From Reticulitermes speratus (taxonomy: Eukaryota > Arthropoda > Insecta > Blattodea > Rhinotermitidae): a stretch of 64,000 nt of DNA. The notes under the pieces were generated by a model. That model did no database searches. It saw nothing but the letters and a program-made list of their open reading frames with translations, and was not told the DNA's origin. Of this stretch, positions 11,140-22,600 are shown in pieces. The stretch spans positions 24,489,521-24,553,520 of the forward strand of contig JAJKFL010000042.1 in assembly GCA_021186555.1 (NCBI GenBank). The letters run 5' to 3'. Positions within the stretch are counted from its first letter, which is position 1, and the number at the start of each line of letters is the position of its first letter. The position numbers and the translations under genes are program-made.

Positions 11140-14100
11140 CATAGTTTACCTACGATCTTTGTGCGTCAGACTTAGACCCTACTTACTGCCACCTGTTGGT
11201 AGCAGATAGGAAATATGTGCTGTTAGTTGCATAAGGAGCACTGTAAGAGGACTCTGGTGCATGTTTCCTCCTTGTCCAATGAAGATGCAACCCCCTGGTT
11301 GTAATATTGACGATGCCGGAACCCTGCATGTGAAGTATGTATGCAAAAATCACTTTTTGCAGACAGACTTCACAACACCTGAAGGGACACGCCTGAACAG
11401 AATGGCAGTACCATGTAGCTCATACTCAGCTTCACAAGATCCAACACCACAAGTTCCTGATTCCCCTTCACTCACGGATTTGAATTCATTACCCTCAGTT
11501 TTATCTCCCCAGAAGAACCTTCATGTCCAGCCACCCAAAAGAACCTATAGCAAGTTGCCTATGTCCTCATCCTCTATTCCAACACCTCTTCCTATTCATG
11601 TAGACAGTCCATCCACTTCCTCACAAATCTCTGCAGTCAATTCCACACCAACAGCAGCCAATACATTTGCAGTTGAAGGCACCTCCTGTCCCCTAACCCT
11701 AAATGCTTCTGAAGGGGAATTCAGGCACATCAATAGTCAAAATTCCTCCTCAAAGCCTAGAGCAAGGCACTCTTTATTAAAGGATTTGAATTTGGCCACG
11801 GTGTCTCAGTTAACACCAAGGGAGAAATTTCTTTATGACAGGATTCGGAACAAGGAGAGTGCACTCTGTAAATTAAGAAAGAAGTGCAGGCAAAATTTGG
11901 GATTTGTTTCTGGTGTGGAAGGAAATACATTGATGGAAGACATTTCAACATCTTTGAATGCAGAAGCTATCAGTTTATTGAAAGGTATTGTTAGAAATAG
12001 TAGGCATAAGCCAAAGGGCAGAAGGTGGAACTTCAAAGACAAAATGTTGGCTCTGTCTCTTCTTAAACGCAGCCCAAAATCCTACTCCCTCCTGCGAGTA
12101 TTGCTCCCCCTTCCATCTAGGCGCACCTTGCAGTCCATACTCGGCACTGTTCACTTTGCGGCAGGCATCAATGCCCGCGTGTTTGGTGCACTCCAGCACT
12201 CTCTGCAGAAAATGTCTGATAGAGACCGGTACTGTTGTCTCTTGTTTGATGAAATGTCAATCAGGGAGAACGTCCGTTTTAATCAGACGCTTGACTGTAT
12301 TGAGGGTTTTGAGGATTATGGAACAGAGAGGACTTGCAAGATTGCAAATCATGCTTTAGTTTTCATGGTCCGTGGTCTGCACCGAAAGTGGAAGCAACCT
12401 GTTGCTTACTACTTGAGTCGTGGAAGCACTAAGTCTCACCTTTTGGTGAGGTTCTTGACGCATGCCAGAATGCTGGACTGCATGTTGTTGCCACTGTCTG
12501 TGACATGGGTGCCAACAATGTCAAGGCCTTGAAACTGTTGGGTGCTACCCAAAGTAAGCCCTTCTTCAAGTTTCAAAATCAAGATATTGTGACAGTGTAT
12601 GATCCTCCACACCTCTTGAAGTGCACCAGAAACCTGTTCCTCAAATATGATGTGCAGTTTGAGTCTGAGCTTATGGGCAACCAGCTTCCTGTTGTTGCTA
12701 AGTGGGAACATATTTTGAGTGTACGTAAATGGGATAAAGGAAACATTGTCCACCTTCTCTACAAGCTCACAGATGCTCACCTGTCCCCTACTGCACAGTG
12801 TACAATGAAGGTCAGCTTGGCTGCACAGGTCATGAGCCACACTGTAGCAGCAAGTCTCAATGCTACAGCATCTAAAGGTGAGGAACATTGCTCTGCCTTC
12901 TTTGTGTTGTAATAAGAAGTAAAGTGGCATATGATTTAACCTACTTGTGTGTAGGAAAATGTTCCTTTCTGAATTGACCATGACAATGAAGCATTACTGG
13001 AATTTCTCTCATACTTATTACTGATTCTTTTAGGGCACGTAGATGCTGACCACGTAGCAACAGGTGTGTTTGTGGAGGAGGTGGATCGGCTGTTTGACAG
13101 CTTCAATAGTGTGAAGCACCCTCCCGCAGGAAAGGAATTGCGTGGCCCACTTAACAATAACAGTCCTCATATAGGTCACTGGACCAAGGCAGGTATGGGG
13201 ATAAGTAGCTGAGTCATCCTCAAGGATGGTAAACCTGCCTTTAGTTAACCTCCCCCATCACAAACTGGGTGGCTGATTAATATATGTGCTGTCCAGCATG
13301 TGTGGAGGATGTTGAGGAAGGCAGGTTTCAAATACCTTGAGACCCGAAACCTCAATCAGGATCCCCTTGAAAACACATTTGGTGTTATTCGTTTGCACTG
13401 TGGTTCAAACAATAACCCAACTGTTGGCCAGTTTGTAGATGCCCTGAAGACTAGTATCATCAATGGCCTTGCCTTCAGAGCTCTAAGTAACACAAACTGT
13501 GAGCGTGATGGCACTAAGCTTCTGGACAATCTACATTCATTTCTCGAGGAACCTGATGCTTCTGTACCACATCCATCCACAAATCATGGTATTGGAGCAG
13601 ACGATGCTGTTCCTATTCATGCTGCAGAGTCAGTGCAGCAGGAGAAAGTGATAAAGTGTGATGACATGTCGCTCTTGTCAGTAGCGTATGTCCGTGGTTT
13701 CATTGCCAGACATCTGCTACGTGACATCAACTGTGATGACTGTAGGACATGTCTCACATCCCCAATGATGTTGGCGACCAATGCCTTCATATACTTCAAA
13801 GAGTATGAGGAGGACAAGCAGTGTCTAACCTATCCTTCTGACAAGCTGGTAGAGACAGTAAGTGCTTCTATAACTCTGCTGGAGTCTAAGATGGCAAAGG
13901 TTGCTCACATGGGTTCAGTTGAAGAGAAGATGACACTTGCCATGAAGGAGACACACAAGGTTGTGTGCATGGAGTGTGCTCGGCGCTTTTACAGAAGTGA
14001 TGATCCACTATTACAACAGCAGCGTAGCCTTTTAATCTGTTAACATTCTATTTTATGAACTGTCACTGTGAACTAGTGTGTTTTTCTACTTTGTAGTGCA

Positions 14101-15278
14101 TGATGGTTTAACATGTGGATGGATGCAAAGTTCTTGTGGACCTTTGTTTGAACAGCGTGATGGTGACAAAGACCTGTCAAAACATGTAGGGGTTCTCCCT
14201 AATACATGCTGTATATGTATTTGTAATGTGCATTTGTTGGTGTTAAGTTTATGACAAGATATATAAACTATAAAACTGAATTTTTAATGTTTAAAAATGA
14301 ATCATAATATGTATATGTGTGTATAATCTACTAATTTCAATACAAACGTCTGTGATCGAAGGATATTTCTCATTGATGACATCCCTATATCACCAGTTGT
14401 GGACTGATGTGAATTAAATGTTTCTTCACCTGCACATGCTTCTGTCCATCATATGGAGAAGTTACTCTGCAATGTCAATATTTCACATGTATTCATGAGT
14501 CTGACAGTGATAAAGTGACGGGACATAGCGGTGAAATTATGATGTACAAACCGTGTAGCTAGCTATATTGCACTTACTGACACCCTGCAATTGTATGTGT
14601 TCTGTGTACTGACTGCATTTTGGTGCTGACTGTTGCATCATCATCATCATCATCATTAGTTATACATCTTGCCATTTGTAGGTGGGTGCATTATTTGTGC
14701 TTACTGTGTTGATGTTTTGCACTGTTGAACCCAGTTGTTTTGTCTGGTTGCTACTTGTTTTACTACATGTGCTCCATTTCTTTTATTGTAACTTGTTCAC
14801 TTGTTGGTTGTCCTGTGGCGGTTATAAGTGCAGCATCCAAAAAGTGAAAATTCCAGTCTTACATTAGGGAGTTACAATGAAAGAAGTGAATGGAACAGAA
14901 TTTCATATCACAAGTGCAACAAGAAGAAAAACAGTGAAAAATATAAAAACTATGCAAATAATACAGCATATAATAAATGGCTGTGTGTTAGGATGATACT
15001 GAAGATAATGCAGTAGTTAGCATCGGAACGTTTTTGTCAGTAAGTAGGACATATGTGTAGGTAGTTGGTAATTACAAGAGAATACTGAGGGTTGGATAGT
15101 AGTGGCTGTTGGTACCAATTGACGCAGTGAGGCATGTTCTGTTAGTACCGACCTTGGGCGTAGGTGTCGTAATCATCGTTACGGGCGTGTTAGTTCGAAA
15201 AGAGCGTACACAGATGGCACGCGCCGCGTTACCTAATTTTATCGTTGACTTGCCTATCTGTATACTAGATAATCTGTG
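11140..15278 (+). mobile_element. P-element-like transposon, copy 4
   Basis: Complete 4139-bp element on the plus strand. The 5' terminus CATAGTTTACCTACGATC has two substitutions relative to the other copies. The 3' terminus ends ACTAGATAATCTGTG. It carries a 9-bp insertion (AAGAAGTGA, near 14880) shared with copy 6 only. About 1.2 kb after the coding region is non-coding and includes a (CAT)n run near 14636-14656 and an AATAAA at 14972-14977 that could serve as a poly(A) signal. Confidence 0.91.
11210..14043 (+). pseudogene. P-type (THAP9-like) DNA transposase, copy 4, broken
   Basis: P-element family transposase: a THAP zinc finger binds the element ends and an RNase H-like fold cuts and joins DNA. 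From 11210 the frame shows a C-x3-C-x37-C-x2-H pattern ending at Cys28/His31 (numbered from Met 11261), then AVP at 49-51, the THAP signature. The first Cys pair lies upstream of that Met and just after a TAG, so a short upstream exon spliced at AAATAG is likely. A Ser/Pro/Thr-rich linker (50-170) and a basic/leucine segment (185-212) follow. Catalytic acids visible are Asp330 (LLFDEMS), the Asp of TVCDMGANN in the next frame, and the Glu of QDPLENTFG at the start of the C-terminal part (13300-14043). One intron, 12878-13033 (AAAG|GTGAGG ... CTTTTAG|GG), restores the frame exactly. Lesions: frame slip near 12450, TGA at 13210-13212, and a private TAA at 13246-13248. Confidence 0.92.
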
Positions 15279-15421
15279 TTACTTACTGCCACCTGTTGGT
15301 AGCAAATAGGAAATATGTGCTGTTAGTTGCATAAGGAGCACTTTAAGAGGACTCTGGTGCATGTTTCCTCCTTGTCCACTGAAGATGCAACCCCCTGCTC
15401 GAACAAAACATCCCGCTTCTC
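15279..15421. repeat. 143-bp junction spacer between copies 4 and 5
   Basis: Bases 15279-15397 repeat 15461-15579 inside copy 5 (119 bp, offset 182). The remaining 24 bp match the border of the central spacer. The element ends on either side show no shared 8-bp duplication. Confidence 0.87.
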
Positions 15422-18400
15422 CATAGATTACCTAGGATCTTTGTGCGTCAGACTTAGACCTTACTTACTGCCACCTGTTGGTAGCAAATAGGAAATATGT
15501 GCTGTTAGTTGCATAAGGAGCACTGTAAGAGGACTCTGGTGCATGTTTCCTCCTTGTCCAATGAAGATGCAACCCCCTGGTTGTAATATTGACGATGCCG
15601 GAACCCTGCATGTGAAGTATGTATGCAAAAATCACTTTTTGCAGACAGACTTCACAACACCTGAAGGGACACGCCTGAACAGAATGGCAGTACCATGTAG
15701 CTCATACTCAGCTTCACAAGATCCAACACCACAAGTTCCTGATTCCCCTTCACTCACGGATTTGAATTCATTACCCTCAGTTTTATCTCCCCAGAAGAAC
15801 CTTCATGTCCAGCCACCCAAAAGAACCTATAGCAAGTTGCCTATGTCCTCATCCTCTATTCCAACACCTCTTCCTATTCATGTAGACAGTCCATCCACTT
15901 CCTCACAAATCTCTGCAGTCAATTCCACACCAACAGCAGCCAATACATTTGCAGTTGAAGGCACCTCCTGTCCCCTAACCCTAAATGCTTCTGAAGGGGA
16001 ATTCAGGCACATCAATAGTCAAAATTCCTCCTCAAAGCCTAGAGCAAGGCACTCTTTATTAAAGGATTTGAATTTGGCCACGGTGTCTCAGTTAACACCA
16101 AGGGAGAAATTTCTTTATGACAGGATTCGGAACAAGGAGAGTGCACTCTGTAAATTAAGAAAGAAGTGCAGGCAAAATTTGGGATTTGTTTCTGGTGTGG
16201 AAGGAAATACATTGATGGAAGACATTTCAACATCTTTGAATGCAGAAGCTATCAGTTTATTGAAAGGTATTGTTAGAAATAGTAGGCATAAGCCAAAGGG
16301 CAGAAGGTGGAACTTCAAAGACAAAATGTTGGCTCTGTCTCTTCTTAAACGCAGCCCAAAATCCTACTCCCTCCTGCGAGTATTGCTCCCCCTTCCATCT
16401 AGGCGCACCTTGCAGTCCATACTCGGCACTGTTCACTTTGCGGCAGGCATCAATGCCCGCGTGTTTGGTGCACTCCAGCACTCTCTGCAGAAAATGTCTG
16501 ATAGAGACCGGTACTGTTGTCTCTTGTTTGATGAAATGTCAATCAGGGAGAACGTCCGTTTTAATCAGACGCTTGACTGTATTGAGGGTTTTGAGGATTA
16601 TGGAACAGAGAGGACTTGCAAGATTGCAAATCATGCTTTAGTTTTCATGGTCCGTGGTCTGCACCGAAAGTGGAAGCAACCTGTTGCTTACTACTTGAGT
16701 CGTGGAAGCACTAAGTCTCACCTTTTGGTGAGGTTCTTGACGCATGCCAGAATGCTGGACTGCATGTTGTTGCCACTGTCTGTGACATGGGTGCCAACAA
16801 TGTCAAGGCCTTGAAACTGTTGGGTGCTACCCAAAGTAAGCCCTTCTTCAAGTTTCAAAATCAAGATATTGTGACAGTGTATGATCCTCCACACCTCTTG
16901 AAGTGCACCAGAAACCTGTTCCTCAAATATGATGTGCAGTTTGAGTCTGAGCTTATGGGCAACCAGCTTCCTGTTGTTGCTAAGTGGGAACATATTTTGA
17001 GTGTACGTAAATGGGATAAAGGAAACATTGTCCACCTTCTCTACAAGCTCACAGATGCTCACCTGTCCCCTACTGCACAGTGTACAATGAAGGTCAGCTT
17101 GGCTGCACAGGTCATGAGCCACACTGTAGCAGCAAGTCTCAATGCTACAGCATCTAAAGGTGAGGAACATTGCTCTGCCTTCTTTGTGTTGTAATAAGAA
17201 GTAAAGTGGCATATGATTTAACCTACTTGTGTGTAGGAAAATGTTCCTTTCTGAATTGACCATGACAATGAAGCATTACTGGAATTTCTCTCATACTTAT
17301 TACTGATTCTTTTAGGGCACGTAGATGCTGACCACGTAGCAACAGGTGTGTTTGTGGAGGAGGTGGATCGGCTGTTTGACAGCTTCAATAGTGTGAAGCA
17401 CCTTCCCGCAGGAAAGGAATTGCGTGGCCCACTTAACAATAACAGTCCTCATATAGGTCACTGGACCAAGGCAGGTATGGGGATAAGTAGCTGAGTCATC
17501 CTCAAGGATGGTAAACCTGCCTTTAGTAAACCTCCCCCATCACAAACTGGGTGGCTGATTAATATATGTGCTGTCCAGCATGTGTGGAGGATGTTGAGGA
17601 AGGCAGGTTTCAAATACCTTGAGACCCGAAACCTCAATCAGGATCCCCTTGAAAACACATTTGGTGTTATTCGTTTGCACTGTGGTTCAAACAATAACCC
17701 AACTGTTGGCCAGTTTGTAGATGCCCTGAAGACTAGTATCATCAATGGCCTTGCCTTCAGAGCTCTAAGTAACACAAACTGTGAGCGTGATGGCACTAAG
17801 CTTCTGGACAATCTACATTCATTTCTCGAGTAACCTGATGCTTCTGTACCACATCCATCCACAAATCATGGTATTGGAGCAGACGATGCTGTTCCTATTC
17901 ATGCTGCAGAGTCAGTGCAGCAGGAGAAAGTGATAAAGTGTGATGACATGTCGCTCTTGTCAGTAGCGTATGTCCGTGGTTTCATTGCCAGACATCTGCT
18001 ACGTGACATCAACTGTGATGACTGTAGGACATGTCTCACATCCCCAATGATGTTGGCGACCAATGCCTTCATATACTTCAAAGAGTATGAGGAGGACAAG
18101 CAGTGTCTAACCTATCCTTCTGACAAGCTGGTAGAGACAGTAAGTGCTTCTATAACTCTGCTGGAGTCTAAGATGGCAAAGGTTGCTCACATGGGTTCAG
18201 TTGAAGAGAAGATGACACTTGCCATGAAGGAGACACACAAGGTTGTGTGCATGGAGTGTGCTCGGCGCTTTTACAGAAGTGATGATCCACTATTACAACA
18301 GCAGCGTAGCCTTTTAATCTGTTAACATTCTATTTTATGAACTGTCACTGTGAACTAGTGTGTTTTTCTACTTTGTAGTGCATGATGGTTTAACATGTGG

Positions 18401-19551
18401 ATGGATGCAAAGTTCTTGTGGACCTTTGTTTGAACAGCGTGATGGTGACAAAGACCTGTCAAAACATGTAGGGGTTCTCCCTAATACATGCTGTATATGT
18501 ATTTGTAATGTGCATTTGTTGGTGTTAAGTTTATGACAAGATATATAAACTATAAAACTGAATTTTTAATGTTTAAAAATGAATCATAATATGTATATGT
18601 GTGTATAATCTACTAATTTCAATACAAACGTCTGTGATCGAAGGATATTTCTCATTGATGACATCCCTATATCACCAGTTGTGGACTGATGTGAATTAAA
18701 TGTTTCTTCACCTGCACATGCTTCTGTCCATCATATGGAGAAGTTACTCTGCAATGTCAATATTTCACATGTATTCATGAGTCTGACAGTGATAAAGTGA
18801 CGGGACATAGCGGTGAAATTATGATGTACAAACCGTGTAGCTAGCTATATTGCACTTACTGACACCCTGCAATTGTATGTGTTCTGTGTACTGACTGCAT
18901 TTTGGTGCTGACTGTTGCATCATCATCATCATCATCATTAGTTATACATCTTGCCATTTGTAGGTGGGTGCATTATTTGTGCTTACTGTGTTGATGTTTT
19001 GCACTGTTGAACCCAGTTGTTTTGTCTGGTTGCTACTTGTTTTACTACATGTGCTCCATTTCTTTTATTGTAACTTGTTCACTTGTTGGTTGTCCTGTGG
19101 CGGTTATAAGTGCAGCATCCAAAAAGTGAAAATTCCAGTCTTACATTAGGGAGTTACAATGAATGGAACAGAATTTCATATCACAAGTGCAACAGGAAGA
19201 AAAACAGTGAAAAATATAAAAACTATGCAAATAATACAGCATATAATAAATGGCTGTGTGTTAGGATGATACTGAAGATAATGCAGTAGTTAGCATCGGA
19301 ACGTTTTTGTCAGTAAGTAGGACATATGTGTAGGTAGTTGGTAATTACAAGAGAATACTGAGGGTTGGATAGTAGTGGCTGTTGGTACCGATTGACGCAG
19401 TGAGGCATGTTCTGTTAGTACCGACCTTGGGCGTAGGTGTCGTAATCATCGTTACGGGCGTGTTAGTTCGAAAAGAGCGTACACAGATGGCACGCGCCGC
19501 GTTACCTAATTTTATCGTTGACTTGCCTATCTGTATACTAGATAATCTGTG
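15422..19551 (+). mobile_element. P-element-like transposon, copy 5
   Basis: Complete 4130-bp element on the plus strand. It lacks the 9-bp insertion of its two plus-strand neighbours, which makes it resemble the minus-arm copies at that site. The 5' terminus CATAGATTACCTAGGATC and the 3' terminus ACTAGATAATCTGTG have the standard form. Confidence 0.91.
15492..18325 (+). pseudogene. P-type (THAP9-like) transposase, copy 5, broken
   Basis: Same gene as at 11210-14043. First frame 15543-16814, second frame through 16787 to the donor at 17159/17160, second exon from 17316. The shared frame slip lies near 16732 and the shared TGA is at 17492-17494. A private GAA to TAA change at 17831-17833 truncates the C-terminal part 83 residues after its first Met, downstream of the catalytic Glu. 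A second open stretch resumes at 17915-18325 and keeps the Cys-rich tail (CMECARRF). Confidence 0.91.
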
Positions 19552-19694
19552 TTACTTACTGCCACCTGTTGGTAGCAAATAGGAAATATGTGCTGTTAGT
19601 TGCATAAGGAGCACTGTAAGAGGACTCTGGTGCATGTTTCCTCCTTGTCCACTGAAGATGCAACCCCCTGCTCGAACAAAACACCCCGCTTCTC
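19552..19694. repeat. 143-bp junction spacer between copies 5 and 6
   Basis: Same structure as the other spacers. It carries CACTGTAAG and ACACCCCGC, the complements of the copy 1/2 spacer variants at 2300-2442. Confidence 0.87.
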
Positions 19695-22600
19695 CATAGA
19701 TTACCTAGGATCTTTGTGCGTCAGACTTAGACCTTACTTACTGCCACCTGTTGGTAGCAAATAGGAAATATGTGCTGTTAGTTGCATAAGGAGCACTGTA
19801 AGAGGACTCTGGTGCATGTTTCCTCCTTGTCCAATGAAGATGCAACCCCCTGGTTGTAATATTGACGATGCCGGAACCCTGCATGTGAAGTATGTATGCA
19901 AAAATCACTTTTTGCAGACAGACTTCACAACACCTGAAGGGACACGCCTGAACAGAATGGCAGTACCATGTAGCTCATACTCAGCTTCACAAGATCCAAC
20001 ACCACAAGTTCCTGATTCCCCTTCACTCACGGATTTGAATTCATTACCCTCAGTTTTATCTCCCCAGAAGAACCTTCATGTCCAGCCACCCAAAAGAACC
20101 TATAGCAAGTTGCCTATGTCCTCATCCTCTATTCCAACACCTCTTCCTATTCATGTAGACAGTCCATCCACTTCCTCACAAATCTCTGCAGTCAATTCCA
20201 CACCAACAGCAGCCAATACATTTGCAGTTGAAGGCACCTCCTGTCCCCTAACCCTAAATGCTTCTGAAGGGGAATTCAGGCACATCAATAGTCAAAATTC
20301 CTCCTCAAAGCCTAGAGCAAGGCACTCTTTATTAAAGGATTTGAATTTGGCCACGGTGTCTCAGTTAACACCAAGGGAGAAATTTCTTTATGACAGGATT
20401 CGGAACAAGGAGAGTGCACTCTGTAAATTAAGAAAGAAGTGCAGGCAAAATTTGGGATTTGTTTCTGGTGTGGAAGGAAATACATTGATGGAAGACATTT
20501 CAACATCTTTGAATGCACAAGCTATCAGTTTATTGAAAGGTATTGTTAGAAATAGTAGGCATAAGCCAAAGGGCAGAAGGTGGAACTTCAAAGACAAAAT
20601 GTTGGCTCTGTCTCTTCTTAAACGCAGCCCAAAATCCTACTCCCTCCTGCGAGTATTGCTCCCCCTTCCATCTAGGCGCACCTTGCAGTCCATACTCGGC
20701 ACTGTTCACTTTGCGGCAGGCATCAATGCCCGCGTGTTTGGTGCACTCCAGCACTCTCTGCAGAAAATGTCTGATAGAGACCGGTACTGTTGTCTCTTGT
20801 TTGATGAAATGTCAATCAGGGAGAACGTCCGTTTTAATCAGACGCTTGACTGTATTGAGGGTTTTGAGGATTATGGAACAGAGAGGACTTGCAAGATTGC
20901 AAATCATGCTTTAGTTTTCATGGTCCGTGGTCTGCACCGAAAGTGGAAGCAACCTGTTGCTTACTACTTGAGTCGTGGAAGCACTAAGTCTCACCTTTTG
21001 GTGAGGTTCTTGACGCATACCAGAATGCTGGACTGCATGTTGTTGCCACTGTCTGTGACATGGGTGCCAACAATGTCAAGGCCTTGAAACTGTTGGGTGC
21101 TACCCAAAGTAAGCCCTTCTTCAAGTTTCAAAATCAAGATATTGTGACAGTGTATGATCCTCCACACCTCTTGAAGTGCACCAGAAACCTGTTCCTCAAA
21201 TATGATGTGCAGTTTGAGTCTGAGCTTATGGGCAACCAGCTTCCTGTTGTTGCTAAGTGGGAACATATTTTGAGTGTACGTAAATGGGATAAAGGAAACA
21301 TTGTCCACCTTCTCTACAAGCTCACAGATGCTCACCTGTCCCCTACTGCACAGTGTACAATGAAGGTCAGCTTGGCTGCACAGGTCATGAGCCACACTGT
21401 AGCAGCAAGTCTCAATGCTACAGCATCTAAAGGTGAGGAACATTGCTCTGCCTTCTTTGTGTTGTAATAAGAAGTAAAGTGGCATATGATTTAACCTACT
21501 TGTGTGTAGGAAAATGTTCCTTTCTGAATTGACCATGACAATGAAGCATTACTGGAATTTCTCTCATACTTATTACTGATTCTTTTAGGGCACGTAGATG
21601 CTGACCACGTAGCAACAGGTGTGTTTGTGGAGGAGGTGGATCGGCTGTTTGACAGCTTCAATAGTGTGAAGCACCCTCCCGCAGGAAAGGAATTGCGTGG
21701 CCCACTTAACAATAACAGTCCTCATATAGGTCACTGGACCAAGGCAGGTATGGGGATAAGTAGCTGAGTCATCCTCAAGGATGGTAAACCTGCCTTTAGT
21801 AAACCTCCCCCATCACAAACTGGGTGGCTGATTAATATATGTGCTGTCCAGCATGTGTGGAGGATGTTGAGGAAGGCAGGTTTCAAATACCTTGAGACCC
21901 GAAACCTCAATCAGGATCCCCTTGAAAACACATTTGGTGTTATTCGTTTGCACTGTGGTTCAAACAATAACCCAACTGTTGGCCAGTTTGTAGATGCCCT
22001 GAAGACTAGTATCATCAATGGCCTTGCCTTCAGAGCTCTAAGTAACACAAACTGTGAGCGTGATGGCACTAAGCTTCTGGACAATCTACATTCATTTCTC
22101 GAGGAACCTGATGCTTCTGTACCACATCCATCCACAAATCATGGTATTGGAGCAGACGATGCTGTTCCTATTCATGCTGCAGAGTCAGTGCAGCAGGAGA
22201 AAGTGATAAAGTGTGATGACATGTCGCTCTTGTCAGTAGCGTATGTCCGTGGTTTCATTGCCAGACATCTGCTACGTGACATCAACTGTGATGACTGTAG
22301 GACATGTCTCACATCCCCAATGATGTTGGCGACCAATGCCTTCATATACTTCAAAGAGTATGAGGAGGACAAGCAGTGTCTAACCTATCCTTCTGACAAG
22401 CTGGTAGAGACAGTAAGTGCTTCTATAACTCTGCTGGAGTCTAAGATGGCAAAGGTTGCTCACATGGGTTCAGTTGAAGAGAAGATGACACTTGCCATGA
22501 AGGAGACACACAAGGTTGTGTGCATGGAGTGTGCTCGGCGCTTTTACAGAAGTGATGATCCACTATTACAACAGCAGCGTAGCCTTTTAATCTGTTAACA

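Noticed and set aside
13187-13244. Small intron (GCAG|GTATGG to CCTTTAG) that would remove the TGA at 13210
   Set aside because: Its 52-nt length is not a multiple of three and joins the wrong frame for the conserved downstream residues.
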